From positions 1-15,147 of the forward strand of contig CBFHZM010000042.1 in the NCBI GenBank assembly GCA_965660195.1: DNA of 15,147 nt. The letters are read 5' to 3'. This DNA comes from JAYODZ01 sp965660195 (GTDB taxonomy: Bacteria; Pseudomonadota; Alphaproteobacteria; RS24). Position 1 is the stretch's first letter. Each line of letters starts with the position of its first letter. This document shows positions 14,601 to 15,147 of the stretch, piece after piece. A model generated the notes under the pieces. The model did no database searches. It worked only from the letters and a program-made list of their open reading frames with translations, and was not told the origin of the DNA. A program made the translations under genes and the position numbers.

Positions 14601-15147
14601 ATGCGTTCAATATTTGTCCCTCTTAGTCTTTGTTTTATAATTCTAGCTTCGCTCTCGCTGCTAGCTCCAGCGCGCGCCGCGACGCCAGCCGAAGCTTTCA
14701 TAAGCACGATCACCACAGAAGCGCTCAACATATTGCGCACGAGCACGTCCGCTGAAGATCGCGAGCAACAATTTGGTAGTTTGCTAGATAATTTCACCAA
14801 TATGCGTCGTATCGCACGGTTTACCTTGGGCGCCTCAGCGCGCACGATTAGCGAACAAGATTTAAACAATTTTGAGCTTACCTTACGCGATACTTTGGTG
14901 AGGATTTATGCCAATCGTCTAGCTGGCTACACCGATGAGCGTATAGAAATTTCAGGCTCAACGGCCAAAGGACGGAACCACCTCGTCACCAGTCGCATTC
15001 TCTTCTCGGGCGACCGCCCAGCCGTCGACATGGTCTGGTGGGTGATCGAAGAAAAGGACGGTCGTTTTACCCTTTTCGACATTCAAATTTTGGGCGTCTG
15101 GATGGCGCAAGAACAGCGCGACGTCTTTAGCGGCATCTTGAAGTCAA
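14601..15147 (+). CDS. mlaC: MlaC (Ttg2D) family periplasmic phospholipid-binding protein, N-terminal 182 residues (3' end outside window)
   Basis: MlaC shuttles phospholipids between outer-membrane MlaA and the inner-membrane MlaFEDB transporter. The frame runs from ATG 14601 to the window edge, giving 182 residues plus one base. It opens with a signal peptide, hydrophobic over about 4-22 and ending in a PARA cleavage motif near residue 26, and the protein is therefore periplasmic. The mature part shows the family pattern: an N-terminal helical region (TPAEAFISTITTEALNIL), then NFTNMRRIARFTLG, LRDTLVRIYANRLAGYTDE, a beta-sheet part with RNHLVTSRILF, and VDMVWWVIEEKDGRFTLFDIQILGV. A RBS-like TAGGAA, made partly from the mlaA stop codon, precedes the ATG by 7 bases. 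The relative HpnM, found in hopanoid clusters, belongs to the same family, but pairing with mlaA favours MlaC. The remaining mla genes are not in the window. Confidence 0.9.
   Translation, partial: MRSIFVPLSLCFIILASLSLLAPARAATPAEAFISTITTEALNILRTSTSAEDREQQFGSLLDNFTNMRRIARFTLGASARTISEQDLNNFELTLRDTLVRIYANRLAGYTDERIEISGSTAKGRNHLVTSRILFSGDRPAVDMVWWVIEEKDGRFTLFDIQILGVWMAQEQRDVFSGILKS

Noticed and set aside
14601..14680. Lipobox reading of the cysteine at residue 11 of MlaC
   Set aside because: The cysteine lies in the middle of the hydrophobic core of the signal peptide and is followed by more hydrophobic residues, and a normal cleavage site (PARA) lies further on.
1..15147. CRISPR arrays, insertion sequences, phage genes, tRNA or rRNA genes
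   Set aside because: No regularly spaced repeats, transposase-like frames, tRNA-like cloverleaf sequences or rRNA stretches were seen. Almost all bases are in recognised housekeeping genes.

Overview
The window reads as ordinary chromosomal DNA of an alphaproteobacterium. It is densely packed, with housekeeping genes on both strands, a G+C content I judge by eye at a little over half, and no mobile, phage or CRISPR material. The taxonomic call is an inference from gene types: a short GltX with an LSKR motif, CimA, a class II DAHP synthase, a DjlA-type co-chaperone, an ArsR/methyltransferase regulator of the SahR type, and MlaA/MlaC. There is no rRNA or other firm marker, so nothing finer than the class should be trusted.

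Layout. Positions 1-3792, minus strand, hold nadE > gltX > cimA (cimA runs off the left edge): NAD synthesis, glutamyl-tRNA charging and the citramalate entry to isoleucine. Next comes a 155-bp divergent spacer containing a hairpin followed by a T run on the minus strand. Positions 3948-5318, plus strand, hold a class II DAHP synthase, the first step of aromatic biosynthesis. It converges on gor with stop codons that overlap by four bases. Positions 5315-13644, minus strand, form a six-gene run read in the order sahR > metF > metH > djlA > rpiA > gor, with gaps of 1, -14, 50, -4 and 20 bp. Positions 13875-15147, plus strand, hold mlaA > mlaC (mlaC runs off the right edge), the outer-membrane and periplasmic parts of the Mla phospholipid transport pathway.

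How it works together. The most informative element is the promoter of the six-gene run. A perfect 20-bp palindrome (13657-13676) lies between a consensus -35 (TTGACA) and a plausible -10, immediately upstream of a regulator made of an ArsR-type winged helix fused to a methyltransferase fold. This fits SahR, the S-adenosylhomocysteine-sensing repressor of SAM-cycle genes described in Proteobacteria. It would repress itself together with metF and metH, which remake methionine from homocysteine. The tight spacing downstream suggests, but does not prove, that a J-domain protein, ribose-5-phosphate isomerase and glutathione reductase share some of this control.

I found no convincing novel defence or biosynthetic system. 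The points worth a second look are regulatory and architectural: the operator, a possible leaderless start of sahR, the extended operon, the nadE/DAHP-synthase leader hairpin, and an MlaA homologue with no lipoprotein cysteine.
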